The translations under genes and the position numbers were made by a program. A stretch of 64,000 nucleotides of DNA from JAICWP01 sp035278025 (GTDB lineage: Bacteria > Acidobacteriota > Terriglobia > Terriglobales > Acidobacteriaceae): assembly GCA_035278025.1 (NCBI GenBank), contig DATEJK010000006.1, positions 28,937 through 92,936 on the forward strand, written 5' to 3'. This document shows, in pieces, positions 1 through 8,545 of this stretch. Numbering within the stretch: the stretch's first letter is position 1; every line of letters begins with the position of its first letter. The notes beneath the pieces were generated by a model. That model had not been told where the DNA came from, searched no databases, and saw only the letters and a list, made by a program, of their open reading frames with translations.

Positions 1-305
1 AGCCTCTGCTGAACGTTGAGGACGATGCCGGTGCGCGCCTCTGTCTGGAATCCGCTGGCCGTGACCGAAACGGAATACCTGCCAATTTTCAGGGGGTTGA
101 GCACGTAATCGCCGTCCGGTCCACTCTTAACCGTGGTCTTGATTCCAGTGTCGATCGCGGTGGCTGTAACCGTGGCGCTGGGCACGACGGCACCGGTAGC
201 ATCGCGAACCGTGCCGACCACCGTGGCAGTGTCAACTTGAGCAAACCCCGACAAAGCCGCGGTGAGTACCCAAAGGAGACCAGCAACCAACATGACCCTT
301 CTCAT
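1..305 (-). CDS. TonB-dependent receptor, N-terminal part (cut by window edge)
   Basis: This is the first 101 codons of a gene that reads leftwards off the window. The start is an ATG whose complement lies at 303-305, preceded by a strong GGAGG ribosome site 8 bases upstream. The translation begins MRRVMLVAGLLWVLTAALSG, a Sec signal peptide. A carboxypeptidase-regulatory-like beta-sandwich follows (TVVGTVRDATGAVVPSATV, then DGDYVLNPLKIGRYSVSV and ASGFQTEARTGIVLNV). That order is the hallmark of Oar-like TonB-dependent receptors of Acidobacteriota and resembles the full-length receptor at 55411-58914. The plug and barrel are outside the window, so receptor identity is inferred from the N-terminus. 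Confidence 0.8.
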   Translation of the reverse strand, partial: MRRVMLVAGLLWVLTAALSGFAQVDTATVVGTVRDATGAVVPSATVTATAIDTGIKTTVKSGPDGDYVLNPLKIGRYSVSVTASGFQTEARTGIVLNVQQR

Positions 306-400
306 ATGCTCGTCCTCCCGCACTGGCGACAAATGCTGCGCCGGAACCGCCGCGAGACACGGCGGCGCGCCTGTGGCGTTGGATTTTCCCGGCGCCGCAC

Positions 401-429
401 ACGCTACTGCTCTTTCGAATGCTTGTCAA
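401..429 (-). promoter_or_regulatory. Candidate sigma70 promoter for the TonB receptor
   Basis: On the minus strand a perfect TTGACA (complement 424-429) is followed after 17 bases by TAGCGT (complement 401-406), a poor -10 match. It lies about 95 bases upstream of the receptor ATG, next to the AT-rich stretch at 430-470. The -35 is convincing and the -10 is not. Confidence 0.3.
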
Positions 430-493
430 TCGCTTTTTTATTTGGACCTTATGGTTTCATTTAATTACGTTTGACCCGGGAGGCAGTTCTGGC

Positions 494-535
494 GAAAAAA
501 GACGGCCGCTTGGCATCTCACGCATTGGCCGGCCG
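494..535 (-). terminator. Possible intrinsic terminator after the amidohydrolase
   Basis: On the minus strand, self-complementary CGGCCG blocks at 530-535 and 503-508 can pair as a 6-bp GC stem with a 21-base loop, followed by a run of six T (complement of 495-500). It sits 75 bases past the amidohydrolase stop. The long loop makes this moderate evidence only. The rest of 306-609 holds the receptor promoter region and no gene. Confidence 0.35.
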
Positions 536-609
536 CTTAGCTGAATCTTCTCCGCGCCGCGAGCGGCGTGTGGTGTTTAGTTATTGATTGCGCCGAGTAG
601 ACCCTGATC

Positions 610-1833
610 TCAGGTGGAGAGATGCAACAGCCGGGCTGCGTTCTGGTAGTACACCTTCTTGAGCACGGGGTCGGCCAGTTCGACGCCATAGATTTTCCAG
701 CGGCCCTGCGGCGGAATTTTTGCCGGAGCATAATCGAAGTACTCATCGCCGCTTTCAAGAAAGCGGTAATAGATTTCGTAAAGAGGGTCGCCAAACACCT
801 GCTGAGGAAACTCGTCGCCGTGGGGAGTCGCATCGGTGCCGAACAGGATGCGGTCCTGGTATTTGTCGAAGAACCTGCGGGCAGTACGGGGCTGGCGGCC
901 GAGTTCGCCAATGCGGGCTGCAATATCTACCGCCATATTCGGAAAACGATCGAGATTTTCCGACACGTTTTCCAGGTTTTCGGCGAAATTTCCCACGTGC
1001 AACACCACGAACTGGGTGTTTGGATGCCGGGCCATCACGCGATTCCGCGCTTCGAGCAGTTCGGCATTGCTGGGAAAATCGTGATCATAAAAAGACCAAT
1101 CAGGGTGGTTGTTCAACTCTTCGTAGCGCTCGTTAAAGCGGTCCGTGGGCAGGAAAAAAGCGACGGGATCGGAGACGTGAATGGCCACGGGAATATTCAA
1201 CTGCGCGCAGGCGTCCCACATGGGGTCAAACCTGCGGTCGTCAATTTTCACCAGCGTGCCTGAAGTGATGTTCTCCCGCAGGTAAAGCCCCAGGGTCTTG
1301 AGAATTTTCAGTCCTTTGGCGCCGTCACGGTGCGCCTGCTCGATCGCTTGCGCCTGAATCTTGGGATAATCCGGTTCCTTGAACCGCGAGTAACAGGGCT
1401 CGGTGAAAGTGTAGAAACGTCCGGGAAAAGCGCGGTCGTATTTTGCCACCGCGTCCGCCAGGCCGGCGTAATAACCCCCGGTGAGGTTCACCATGGCACG
1501 CAGGTTCTTGCGGTCCATGACCGCGAGCAGTTCCTGGGGGGTGCCCAGATACTGGCGCTGGGGCGCAAGTTCTACGCCCTTTTCCGATTTCTTTGACACC
1601 GAGATGTGGGTATGGAAATCAATGGCGGGATAGCGCGAGCGCGCGACGCTTGTCTCGCGGACGTGCAGCATGCTTTTGGGCTCGTACTCGACCAGCGGCA
1701 ATGGCTTGCTGGGGGCGGATGCAGCGGACGAGGGATTCCGGACTTGGTTATCGGAGGCATGGGCAATATCCGGCGCGGCCGCCACGCCCAGCAGCATTCC
1801 CGTTCCCACCAGCCATTGTCTGCGGTTGATCAC
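610..1833 (-). CDS. Tat-exported amidohydrolase (amidohydrolase-2 family)
   Basis: A 407-residue protein starting at a GTG preceded by AGGAGGG. The N-terminus NRRQWLVGTGMLLGVAAA is a twin-arginine signal ending near AHA at residue 26. The rest reads as a metal-dependent TIM barrel of the amidohydrolase-2 (ACMSD-like) group: H74 and H76 in AIDFHTH, a later metal-type His in AIHVSD, another in FVVLHVGN, and the catalytic-type Asp in ILFGTDATP near residue 345. The substrate cannot be told; relatives act as decarboxylases or hydrolases on small carboxylic or aromatic substrates. Transcribed on its own or with the upstream S15 hydrolase, 87 bases away. Confidence 0.82.
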   Translation of the reverse strand: MINRRQWLVGTGMLLGVAAAPDIAHASDNQVRNPSSAASAPSKPLPLVEYEPKSMLHVRETSVARSRYPAIDFHTHISVSKKSEKGVELAPQRQYLGTPQELLAVMDRKNLRAMVNLTGGYYAGLADAVAKYDRAFPGRFYTFTEPCYSRFKEPDYPKIQAQAIEQAHRDGAKGLKILKTLGLYLRENITSGTLVKIDDRRFDPMWDACAQLNIPVAIHVSDPVAFFLPTDRFNERYEELNNHPDWSFYDHDFPSNAELLEARNRVMARHPNTQFVVLHVGNFAENLENVSENLDRFPNMAVDIAARIGELGRQPRTARRFFDKYQDRILFGTDATPHGDEFPQQVFGDPLYEIYYRFLESGDEYFDYAPAKIPPQGRWKIYGVELADPVLKKVYYQNAARLLHLST

Positions 1834-1920
1834 TCGCCCTCCTCACTTCCGGAATGTGAACCGTCACTATAGCAAGAAACGAGACTGGGCAAGATTTTGC
1901 TTCCCGTGGCTCTCCGCACA

Positions 1921-3714
1921 TTATTGCTGTGCCGTGATGGGAAGAATCAGAGCCGAAGGATGCTTCGCATCATGAAGCACAGTGTTGGTGGCCGGCTTCG
2001 GGCTTTGGTCCGATTCCGGATCTTCTCCGGTGTTGAGGTTCCTGTCAAAACGAGGGAAGTTGCTACTGCTGATCTCCAGCCGCAACCTGTGGCCTTTGCG
2101 AAACACATTGCCGGTTGCCCATAAATCCACTGTGAACTTATAAGTCTGGCCGGGCCTCATCAGTTCGGGCTTCTCAGCAGAATTGCGGTAGCGCGCACGA
2201 ATAATCCCCTCGGTCAGATTGCGGGCAAAACCTTCCGGCGTCACATCCACCAGCTTGGCGGTAAAGTCAGTATCCACAGCAGAGGAACTGGCATACAGGT
2301 CGAGGCTCACCGGGCCGGTCACTTCCATGTCTTGGGCGAGAATGGGCGTGCTATAAACCAGCACATCGCTTCGTTCCTCCGCTGTGTGCTGGTCCCGGGG
2401 TCCAGGTTCGATGTGGGCTGAGTCACAACACAATGGTCCACCGATGGTGGGCACGGGATGCGCAGGATCGTAAACATAACGGTCAGATGGTTCCCGACCC
2501 GGCGCTGTGGCGGAGAGTGAACCATCACCAGCGGACGAGTTTGCCCGACCCGCCGAATGCAGGTAGTAGCGGGTATAGCGCGCACGGGGCGGAGGCCAGT
2601 CATCCACATCCCTCCATTGGTTAGCACCCATCTCGAACATCCGCACCCTTTTCTTGCTGGAGAACTGGTTATTCACATTTTTGAACAGGTGGTCGTACCA
2701 GCTTAGGGTAACTTGCTGCTCGTCGAATGACGCCGAGGGACCAAAATCCACATCCCCCACTTTGCGCTCGGAGCCGGCATGCCCGCCAAGGGCAATCAGC
2801 AGATGCTGGCCGGCGCGAGCGGCTTCCGTTCGGGCGTGCAATTTGAGTCCTACGTAGTTGCGCAGTGACCCGCCAAGAAAGATGTCGTACCAGGCGGCAA
2901 TGGTTAAGGAGGGCACGTTGATATCCGGGTAGTGCTCGTCCACGGCTACGCGCTTCCAATATTCGTCGTAGGAAGGATGACTTAGCCAGTCGAGGAAATA
3001 GGGCGCGAGACTGCGAGTCAGCTCTTTATCAGGCGACGTGGCTGGCAAAGGAAAAAGAGGGTAGCGGTCAAGAGGAAGTTTCCAGATTCCGTCCAAGGCG
3101 TTGGTATGGTCGCGGACCACGCGATCCAGCGTGTCCTGCGCCAGAATAGAGGTCCAGGATTCATTGAACCATTGCTCGAAGGCTCCACCCTGGTAGGTCC
3201 ACCCTTCATGATAATTGCTGGCCGTTACCGCCGGGCAGATGCCGGCCAGGTGCGGCGGGTGTGAGATGGCCGCGAGCATCTGGGTGGCGCCGACATAGGA
3301 ACCACCAAACATGCCTACCCTGCCATCCGACCAGGGCAGCGCCGCCGCCCATTCCACGGTGTCATAGCCATCGTTCGGCTCGTGGACAAATGGATACCAC
3401 TCTCCCTCCGACTGGTAGCGTCCGCGCGTATCCTGAATCACCACGACATAGCCGCGGGCAGCTGCCTCGAGCCCGAAGCCGACCTCGCCCATGGCTCCCT
3501 TGTTATATGGGGTGCGCTCCAGCAATACGGGAAACTTGCCCCCGCCCTTAGGGTGGTAAACGTCGGCACGCAGAATCACGCCATCCCTCATCCTTACTGA
3601 GACATCGGGCTCGAGCGCCACCTGGTAGGAGTCGAACGCAAACAGGCCGGAAGCGGCCGACACAAACATCAATATCGTGATGAAAGCGGGCGTGATTCTT
3701 TGTCGAAGGCTCAA
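1921..3714 (-). CDS. Secreted S15 / CocE-NonD family alpha/beta hydrolase
   Basis: A 597-residue protein of the X-prolyl dipeptidyl peptidase S15 / cocaine esterase / glutaryl-7-ACA acylase group. It has a Sec signal peptide (residues 1-26), then the characteristic VVIQDTRGRYQSEGEW block and the nucleophile motif GGSYVG with Ser139. A probable catalytic Asp is in TIAAWYDIFLGG and a His in ALGGHAGS. The C-terminal half has the jelly-roll X-Pro_C features (VTGPVSLDLYASSSAVDTDF, GHRLRLEISSSNFPRFDRN). Length fits the family. The start is TTG with GGAG seven bases upstream; a nearby ATG is in another frame. It could be a peptidase, an acylase or an esterase. Confidence 0.85.
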   Translation of the reverse strand: MSLRQRITPAFITILMFVSAASGLFAFDSYQVALEPDVSVRMRDGVILRADVYHPKGGGKFPVLLERTPYNKGAMGEVGFGLEAAARGYVVVIQDTRGRYQSEGEWYPFVHEPNDGYDTVEWAAALPWSDGRVGMFGGSYVGATQMLAAISHPPHLAGICPAVTASNYHEGWTYQGGAFEQWFNESWTSILAQDTLDRVVRDHTNALDGIWKLPLDRYPLFPLPATSPDKELTRSLAPYFLDWLSHPSYDEYWKRVAVDEHYPDINVPSLTIAAWYDIFLGGSLRNYVGLKLHARTEAARAGQHLLIALGGHAGSERKVGDVDFGPSASFDEQQVTLSWYDHLFKNVNNQFSSKKRVRMFEMGANQWRDVDDWPPPRARYTRYYLHSAGRANSSAGDGSLSATAPGREPSDRYVYDPAHPVPTIGGPLCCDSAHIEPGPRDQHTAEERSDVLVYSTPILAQDMEVTGPVSLDLYASSSAVDTDFTAKLVDVTPEGFARNLTEGIIRARYRNSAEKPELMRPGQTYKFTVDLWATGNVFRKGHRLRLEISSSNFPRFDRNLNTGEDPESDQSPKPATNTVLHDAKHPSALILPITAQQ

Positions 3715-3768
3715 GGCTCATCTCCGCAGGGGATTGTAGCTCACTCGTATTGTGTCCCAGCGGGCCAC

Positions 3769-3798
3769 AAAAAAAAGGGCACGCTCTTGCGTGCCCTT
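3769..3798 (-). terminator. Intrinsic terminator of the exopolysaccharide operon
   Basis: A perfect 10-bp inverted repeat, AAGGGCACGC (3775-3784), loop TCTT, GCGTGCCCTT (3789-3798). Read on the minus strand it is followed by an uninterrupted run of eight T (complement of 3769-3776). It sits 25 bases after the wecG stop and before the S15 hydrolase start, so it closes the 25-kb operon. Confidence 0.9.
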
Positions 3799-3823
3799 GG
3801 AATGCGCTTCTGCTGCTGGAGGA

Positions 3824-4645
3824 CTAAGCCGCCCGCGAAACCAGCCCGCTCCCAGGTGTGCCGGGCTGAATCTTGTAGCGCTTTAGACCGGTAAGCTGGA
3901 GACAGATCTTTACCAGGAATTCAGGGTTGTTGACGAGGTAACGCTTCCACAGTCTGGCCGGCTCCTGAATAAGCCTGTGAAGCCACTGAAGTCCAGCCTT
4001 TTTTATCCATGCCGGCGAGTCTTTCAGCAGTCCAGCATGGATATCGAATGCCGCGCCCACACCCAGCATCAGCCTGGTGTCGAGCTTGTGAATGAAGTCG
4101 GCCATGAAGCGCTCCTGCTTGGGCGTGCTCAGCCCCACCCAGAACAGGTCCGGCTTGAGGTCCGCGACACGCTGAATCAGTTCACTTTCTTCAGCCTCGT
4201 TCAACTTACGAAACGGAGGACAGTGGGCGCCGAGAATACGTATCCCGGGAAATCCGCGCTGAAGCTCGCTTTGGAGCCGCTGCGCGACCCCCGGCTTGCC
4301 GCCGTACAGGAAATGGGTGTAGCCCCTGGCCAGCGACAGGCGGCAGATTTCCAGCATAAGGTCCGGCCCGTAGACGCGCTCCATGGCGCCAAAGCCTTGC
4401 CATCGCCCCACCCACACGGTGGGCATGCCATCGGGGGTGGTGAGAAAGGAATTATTTAGAATGGCCTTCAGGCTCTCGTCTCTTTGCGTCTCCATCACCC
4501 CGTGCACACCGGTGACGCACACGTAGCCCTTCCGGCCGCTGCGGAGAGCGGCATCAACCGCCGACACAGCCGTTTGCATGTTGAGAGCGTTGATGCCGAC
4601 TCCAAGCACGTTGGCCCGGGGACAGTCAGTCAGAGGCAACGGCAT
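3824..4645 (-). CDS. wecG: WecG/TagA/CpsF family glycosyltransferase
   Basis: A 273-residue GT26-family enzyme that would transfer an N-acetylmannosamine or mannosaminuronate-type sugar to a lipid-linked polysaccharide intermediate at the inner membrane. Family landmarks are LGVGINALNM near the start, TTPDGMP at residues 69-75, FLYGGKPGVAQRL, and VGLSTPKQERFM. I place the start at the ATG at 4645 (MPLPLTDC), which overlaps the epimerase stop by 20 bp; a longer reading would run deep into the epimerase gene without family similarity. It is the last gene of the exopolysaccharide operon. The exact donor is unknown. Confidence 0.85.
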   Translation of the reverse strand: MPLPLTDCPRANVLGVGINALNMQTAVSAVDAALRSGRKGYVCVTGVHGVMETQRDESLKAILNNSFLTTPDGMPTVWVGRWQGFGAMERVYGPDLMLEICRLSLARGYTHFLYGGKPGVAQRLQSELQRGFPGIRILGAHCPPFRKLNEAEESELIQRVADLKPDLFWVGLSTPKQERFMADFIHKLDTRLMLGVGAAFDIHAGLLKDSPAWIKKAGLQWLHRLIQEPARLWKRYLVNNPEFLVKICLQLTGLKRYKIQPGTPGSGLVSRAA

Positions 4646-5636
4646 GTTCTGTCTCGGCGGCCTGCATGCGGTCGGCGGCACGCAATTCTTCCTCAATCCA
4701 CCGGTAGGTGACGGCGAGTCCGTCTTCGAGTGTGATGGAAGGCTCCCATCCGAGCGCCTGCCGCAACCGCGTGTTGTCGCTATTTCGCCCGCGCACGCCT
4801 TGCGGCTTGGCCAGGTCATGCCGCTTTCTCAGCCGCTTGCCAGCAAGCTTGGCGATGATGTCCACCAGCCCATCTACCGTCACCAGCCGGTCGGTGCCGA
4901 GGTTGAGGGCATCACGATAATTGGAAGCCATCAGCCGGATCAGACCCTCAACGCAGTCGTCTATGTACATGAACGAACGCGTTTGCCGGCCGTCGCCCCA
5001 GATTTCGATCTCCTCCCCATCCGCGAGCAGAGCAACTTTGCGGCAGATTGCCGCTGGAGCCTTCTCCTTGCCGCCTTCATACGTTCCCTGCGGCCCATAG
5101 ACGTTGTGGAAACGGACGATTCGGGTTTCGAAGTTATAGTCCTTCTGGTAGTAGCGGCACAATTCTTCCGTAAACAGTTTTTCCCAGCCATAGCCGGGCT
5201 CCGGGTCGGCGGGAAAAGCGTCTTCTTCTTTTAGTGGCGTTACCTCTGCCGCCCTCTGTTTCGATTGGGCGTAGATGCAAGCCGAAGAAGAAAACAGATA
5301 TTTCCGGATGCCGTTGATCCGGCTGGCTTCCAGCATATGTGCGTTGATCAGGATATTGTTTCTGGAAATATCAGCCAGATAAACGGTGATATAGCCGATT
5401 CCTCCCATGTCGGCGGCCAGATTGTAAACCTGATCTATTCCACGGGTAGCCTGCAGACAATTGTGCCAGCGGCGCAGGTCGAGGATTTCAAACTCATCGG
5501 CGGCACTGGCCTCGAACTCAGGTTCTTTCAAGTCAACACCGCGAACCCAGAAGCCGTCGCGCTTCAGACGGCGCACCAGATGGTGCCCGATGAAGCCTCC
5601 GGCCCCGGTAACCAATATGCGATCCTTATGAATCAT
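4626..5636 (-). CDS. NAD-dependent sugar epimerase, GDP-mannose 3,5-epimerase-like
   Basis: A 336-residue extended SDR enzyme. The Rossmann motif TGAGGFIG is at residues 10-17. The block YNLAADMGGIGYI, the catalytic SSACIY, YGWEK (YxxxK), and RFHNVYGPQGTYEGGKEKAP closely resemble plant and bacterial GDP-D-mannose 3,5-epimerases, which make GDP-L-galactose or GDP-L-gulose. The Cys in SSACIY and the Lys in GGKEKAP are the residues expected for that chemistry. The ATG at 5636 is chosen because GGGAG lies seven bases upstream. It probably supplies an activated sugar to the polymer. Another NDP-sugar epimerase or dehydratase role is possible. Confidence 0.83.
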   Translation of the reverse strand: MIHKDRILVTGAGGFIGHHLVRRLKRDGFWVRGVDLKEPEFEASAADEFEILDLRRWHNCLQATRGIDQVYNLAADMGGIGYITVYLADISRNNILINAHMLEASRINGIRKYLFSSSACIYAQSKQRAAEVTPLKEEDAFPADPEPGYGWEKLFTEELCRYYQKDYNFETRIVRFHNVYGPQGTYEGGKEKAPAAICRKVALLADGEEIEIWGDGRQTRSFMYIDDCVEGLIRLMASNYRDALNLGTDRLVTVDGLVDIIAKLAGKRLRKRHDLAKPQGVRGRNSDNTRLRQALGWEPSITLEDGLAVTYRWIEEELRAADRMQAAETEHAVASD

Positions 5637-5750
5637 AGCCAACTCCCTTTCTGTAATCGGAATTTGCAAAGCAGCGCGCGGGAAGAGCATCAAAATGCCG
5701 TCACATGGCGGCGAAGTTTTCCCCCGCGATCCCCGCGGCGATAAATGAGG

Positions 5751-7304
5751 TTAGTAAGCGCCCTTTCGGGTGCAGAGGATGTGAATGGTGCGAATCAGAA
5801 TGTAGAGATCAAGCCAGAGCGACCAGTTGCGGATGTAGTAACTATCGAGCGCCGCCTGCATCTCGAGGTCGCCATCGCTGCGGGCCGTAACCTGCCACAA
5901 TCCTGTAATGCCGGGAGCAACGTGCAGCCGCAGCTTGCGGAAGGCGGAGTCGAAACGCTGGTTGTGATAGCGGGGAAAAGGCCTTGGCCCCACCAGGCTC
6001 ATTTCGCCCCGCAATACATTCCACAACTGGGGTAACTCGTCGAGGCTGGTCTGGCGGAGGAACGCGCCAATCCCAGGCAGCACCCGGGGGTCGCGCCGCA
6101 GCTTGCAGAAGCGATCCCATTCCAGACGCGCCTCGGCACTTTCCGCCAGGTATGACTCCAGCATGCGTTCGGCATCCGGATACATCGTGCGCAGCTTGAG
6201 CACGCGTATAAGCTGACCCCCTTCGCCTTCCCTTTCCTGACAATAGAAGGCGGGCCCGGGACTGACGCGCTTGATCCACAACGCCGCGATCAGGAAAAGG
6301 GGCGTGGACACAAGCAAGGCGAGGGAGGAAAGGACCGCGTCCAACCCGCGCTTGAGGAGCCGGTTCCAGGGGCTCAGCAGATTAAAGCGGAGGCGAAGTC
6401 CCAGGATGCCGCCCATGTCACGGGATTCCGTCCACAGGCTGGCGACGCCCAACAAATCGGGCACAACGATGATTTTAGGGAATATCTGCGACCAGCGTTC
6501 CAGATGGGCCAGCAGCTTCTCCCGCGGAAGCTCGGGCATGGCCACGATGGCGCAGCGTGTGCGGCGGGTTTCCGCGAAATAGGCCGCCTCCGCCAGCGTG
6601 CCCAGAACCGGAACACCGGCACACAAACCGTGCCGATCAGGGTCGTCATCAAGGCAGATCACCGGCCGGTAGCCCAGCGAACCGTGACTGGCCAGGCCGC
6701 GGATGATCTGATTGGCGGTTTTTCCAGCGCCCAAAATCATCACCGGCATGCCCCACCATGGCCGCGAATGCAGGATCTGTCCTGCCAAGGAACGCCCCGC
6801 CGGCGCCAAGGTCACGGAAAACGCCCAGGAGAGCAGCAGGACAGCCTGGGAACCGAAACTAAACTCGCGGACCATAAAGGTCGCGGCCAGAATAAGCAGG
6901 TATCCCAGCGTGATGCTGCGCACCAGGCGGCGAATCTGGTCCGCCGCCGCCATTCCAATTCCGGGATAGAGCCCATAAAATGCGCTGCTGACAACCGCGA
7001 AAAGTATGGCCAGCCCCATGCTCACGCCGGGCAAAGGGAGGGGGCGAAGCAGCGACCAGCAATGAAAACCACCCAGCGCGGCCAGGCAAAGCATGCACAC
7101 ATCCAGCAGCGCGACACTGGTCCCCATCAGAAGAGCGGGACCGAAGATGGCGGGGGGACGCGCGCGGGCAAAAGGCCGGGGCCTGGCCACCGCAGTCAGG
7201 GGCGAGTGGAATTCCTCCGCTCGCGCAGCGCTGGTCTGGTTTGCGGGAGTTGTGAAAAAAGGACCGGTGGCGGGAGGATGGAAGTTGGGCAAGCCAGAAT
7301 TCAT
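5751..7304 (-). CDS. Exopolysaccharide polyprenyl glycosylphosphotransferase (initiating enzyme)
   Basis: A 517-residue WbaP/WcaJ-type phosphoglycosyltransferase that loads the first sugar phosphate onto undecaprenyl phosphate. The N-terminal half has several hydrophobic membrane segments and a CoA-binding-like Rossmann segment (VMILGAGKTANQIIRGL). The C-terminal catalytic domain begins at KRGLDAVLSSLALL and holds LIRVLKLRTMYPDAE and the signature SLDELPQLWNVLRGEMSLVG, then GPRPFPRYH and APGITGLWQV. Its ATG overlaps the stop of the upstream glycosyltransferase by 4 bp (ATGA). It defines the pathway as undecaprenyl-linked. Confidence 0.92.
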   Translation of the reverse strand: MNSGLPNFHPPATGPFFTTPANQTSAARAEEFHSPLTAVARPRPFARARPPAIFGPALLMGTSVALLDVCMLCLAALGGFHCWSLLRPLPLPGVSMGLAILFAVVSSAFYGLYPGIGMAAADQIRRLVRSITLGYLLILAATFMVREFSFGSQAVLLLSWAFSVTLAPAGRSLAGQILHSRPWWGMPVMILGAGKTANQIIRGLASHGSLGYRPVICLDDDPDRHGLCAGVPVLGTLAEAAYFAETRRTRCAIVAMPELPREKLLAHLERWSQIFPKIIVVPDLLGVASLWTESRDMGGILGLRLRFNLLSPWNRLLKRGLDAVLSSLALLVSTPLFLIAALWIKRVSPGPAFYCQEREGEGGQLIRVLKLRTMYPDAERMLESYLAESAEARLEWDRFCKLRRDPRVLPGIGAFLRQTSLDELPQLWNVLRGEMSLVGPRPFPRYHNQRFDSAFRKLRLHVAPGITGLWQVTARSDGDLEMQAALDSYYIRNWSLWLDLYILIRTIHILCTRKGAY

Positions 7305-8545
7305 ATTTCTTCTAAGCCGGCTACGAGCCGGGGTTCTGAGTCCTCTCCGGGAGAGATCGCCCCTAAAGCACGCTGGTAGACTTCCTGCAGCAGTGTGTAA
7401 TTCTGTTCAGCGCTATAGCGACGCTCGAATTCCAGTCTTGCCCGGCGGCCCATGGCGTCACGATTCCGTCCATAAGCCAGGGATTCGATCGCGCCGCTCA
7501 GGGCTGATGAATCGCCGGGCGGAACCACAACCCCGGTTTCTCCGTCGCGCACCAGTTCGCTGAGCGCCCCCAGACCGCTGGCGACCACGGGAACAGCCCG
7601 GGCAAAAGCCTCAATCACCACCAAGCCAAAAGTTTCCAGACATTCGGAGGGCACGATTAGGGCTTCGGCGCAACCCAGCAGATCCATCACTCGCCGGCTG
7701 CTTTGCGCGCCCAGCCACTGAATGCGCGGATCGCCGTGGGCAGCGGTGGCGACCTGCTTGGCCAACGGTCCGTCGCCCACAATTTTCAGCGACCACGGAC
7801 AGCGGGTTTCCTTCCATGCCCGCAGCAGCGTTTGCACTCCTTTTTCAGGCGCGAGCCTGCCCACAAACAGGCAGAATCGTCCCTGCCCCAGACCGGGGCC
7901 GGGATCCTGCAAAACAAAATGGGGCTTGGTGCATATCTGCCGGGAAGGCCATCCGGCAGCCAGGAATTGGGTGCGGGTAAAGCGGCTGGGAACGATGAAA
8001 ACCCGGACAGAGCGCTGCCAGGTCCGCAGGCGGTCGTGGACATTGATGATGAAGCAGGTGGCGGCTGACAGAAACCGGGAATCCCGATAGCAGCCGCGCG
8101 CGACTGCCTGCCAGTGGCCGCTGGAGCGGCGGCAATCCTGACAAATGCGACCTTTGCGGTAGAGCGTGGCGGCCGGGCAGAGCAAACGATAGTTGTGCAA
8201 GGTTGCCACCACCGGCACTCCCAGCCGCCGGCAGACGGAGAGAATAGAAGGAGACAGTAAAGGAAATGTGTTGTGAACATGCACCAGGTCGGGGCGGAAC
8301 CGCTCCAACAACTGGCGAAACTGATGAGCAGCCTTCAGGTTGTAAAGTCCGGCGCCCGCGGCAGCAACCGTCAGTTGCTTCCAGGGGGAGGGCGCCCGGC
8401 TGCTGCAAGTGAATGCCGCCACGCGATGGCCGCGTGAGCGCAGCAACTCGGTTTCACGCTCGAAGACAATGTCTTCCCCGCCCCGATCGCCGTAGTAATT
8501 GTGGGCGAGTATGATGCTGAGCTTTTCAGGCACTATGTTTCGCAA
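7301..8545 (-). CDS. Glycosyltransferase family 4
   Basis: A 414-residue GT-B glycosyltransferase. The N-terminal Rossmann domain begins LSIILAHNYYGDRGGEDIVF, with the family GG loop. The C-terminal donor domain has FVGRLAPEKGVQTLL and the E-x7-E pair in ETFGLVVIEAFA followed by AVPVVASGLGALSELV. The start is uncertain. A TTG at 8545 gives a 13-bp overlap with the preceding GT2 gene; a GTG at 8533 sits directly on that gene's TAG stop. Neither has a good ribosome site, which fits translational coupling. Sugar specificity cannot be read from the sequence. Confidence 0.88.
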   Translation of the reverse strand: MRNIVPEKLSIILAHNYYGDRGGEDIVFERETELLRSRGHRVAAFTCSSRAPSPWKQLTVAAAGAGLYNLKAAHQFRQLLERFRPDLVHVHNTFPLLSPSILSVCRRLGVPVVATLHNYRLLCPAATLYRKGRICQDCRRSSGHWQAVARGCYRDSRFLSAATCFIINVHDRLRTWQRSVRVFIVPSRFTRTQFLAAGWPSRQICTKPHFVLQDPGPGLGQGRFCLFVGRLAPEKGVQTLLRAWKETRCPWSLKIVGDGPLAKQVATAAHGDPRIQWLGAQSSRRVMDLLGCAEALIVPSECLETFGLVVIEAFARAVPVVASGLGALSELVRDGETGVVVPPGDSSALSGAIESLAYGRNRDAMGRRARLEFERRYSAEQNYTLLQEVYQRALGAISPGEDSEPRLVAGLEEI

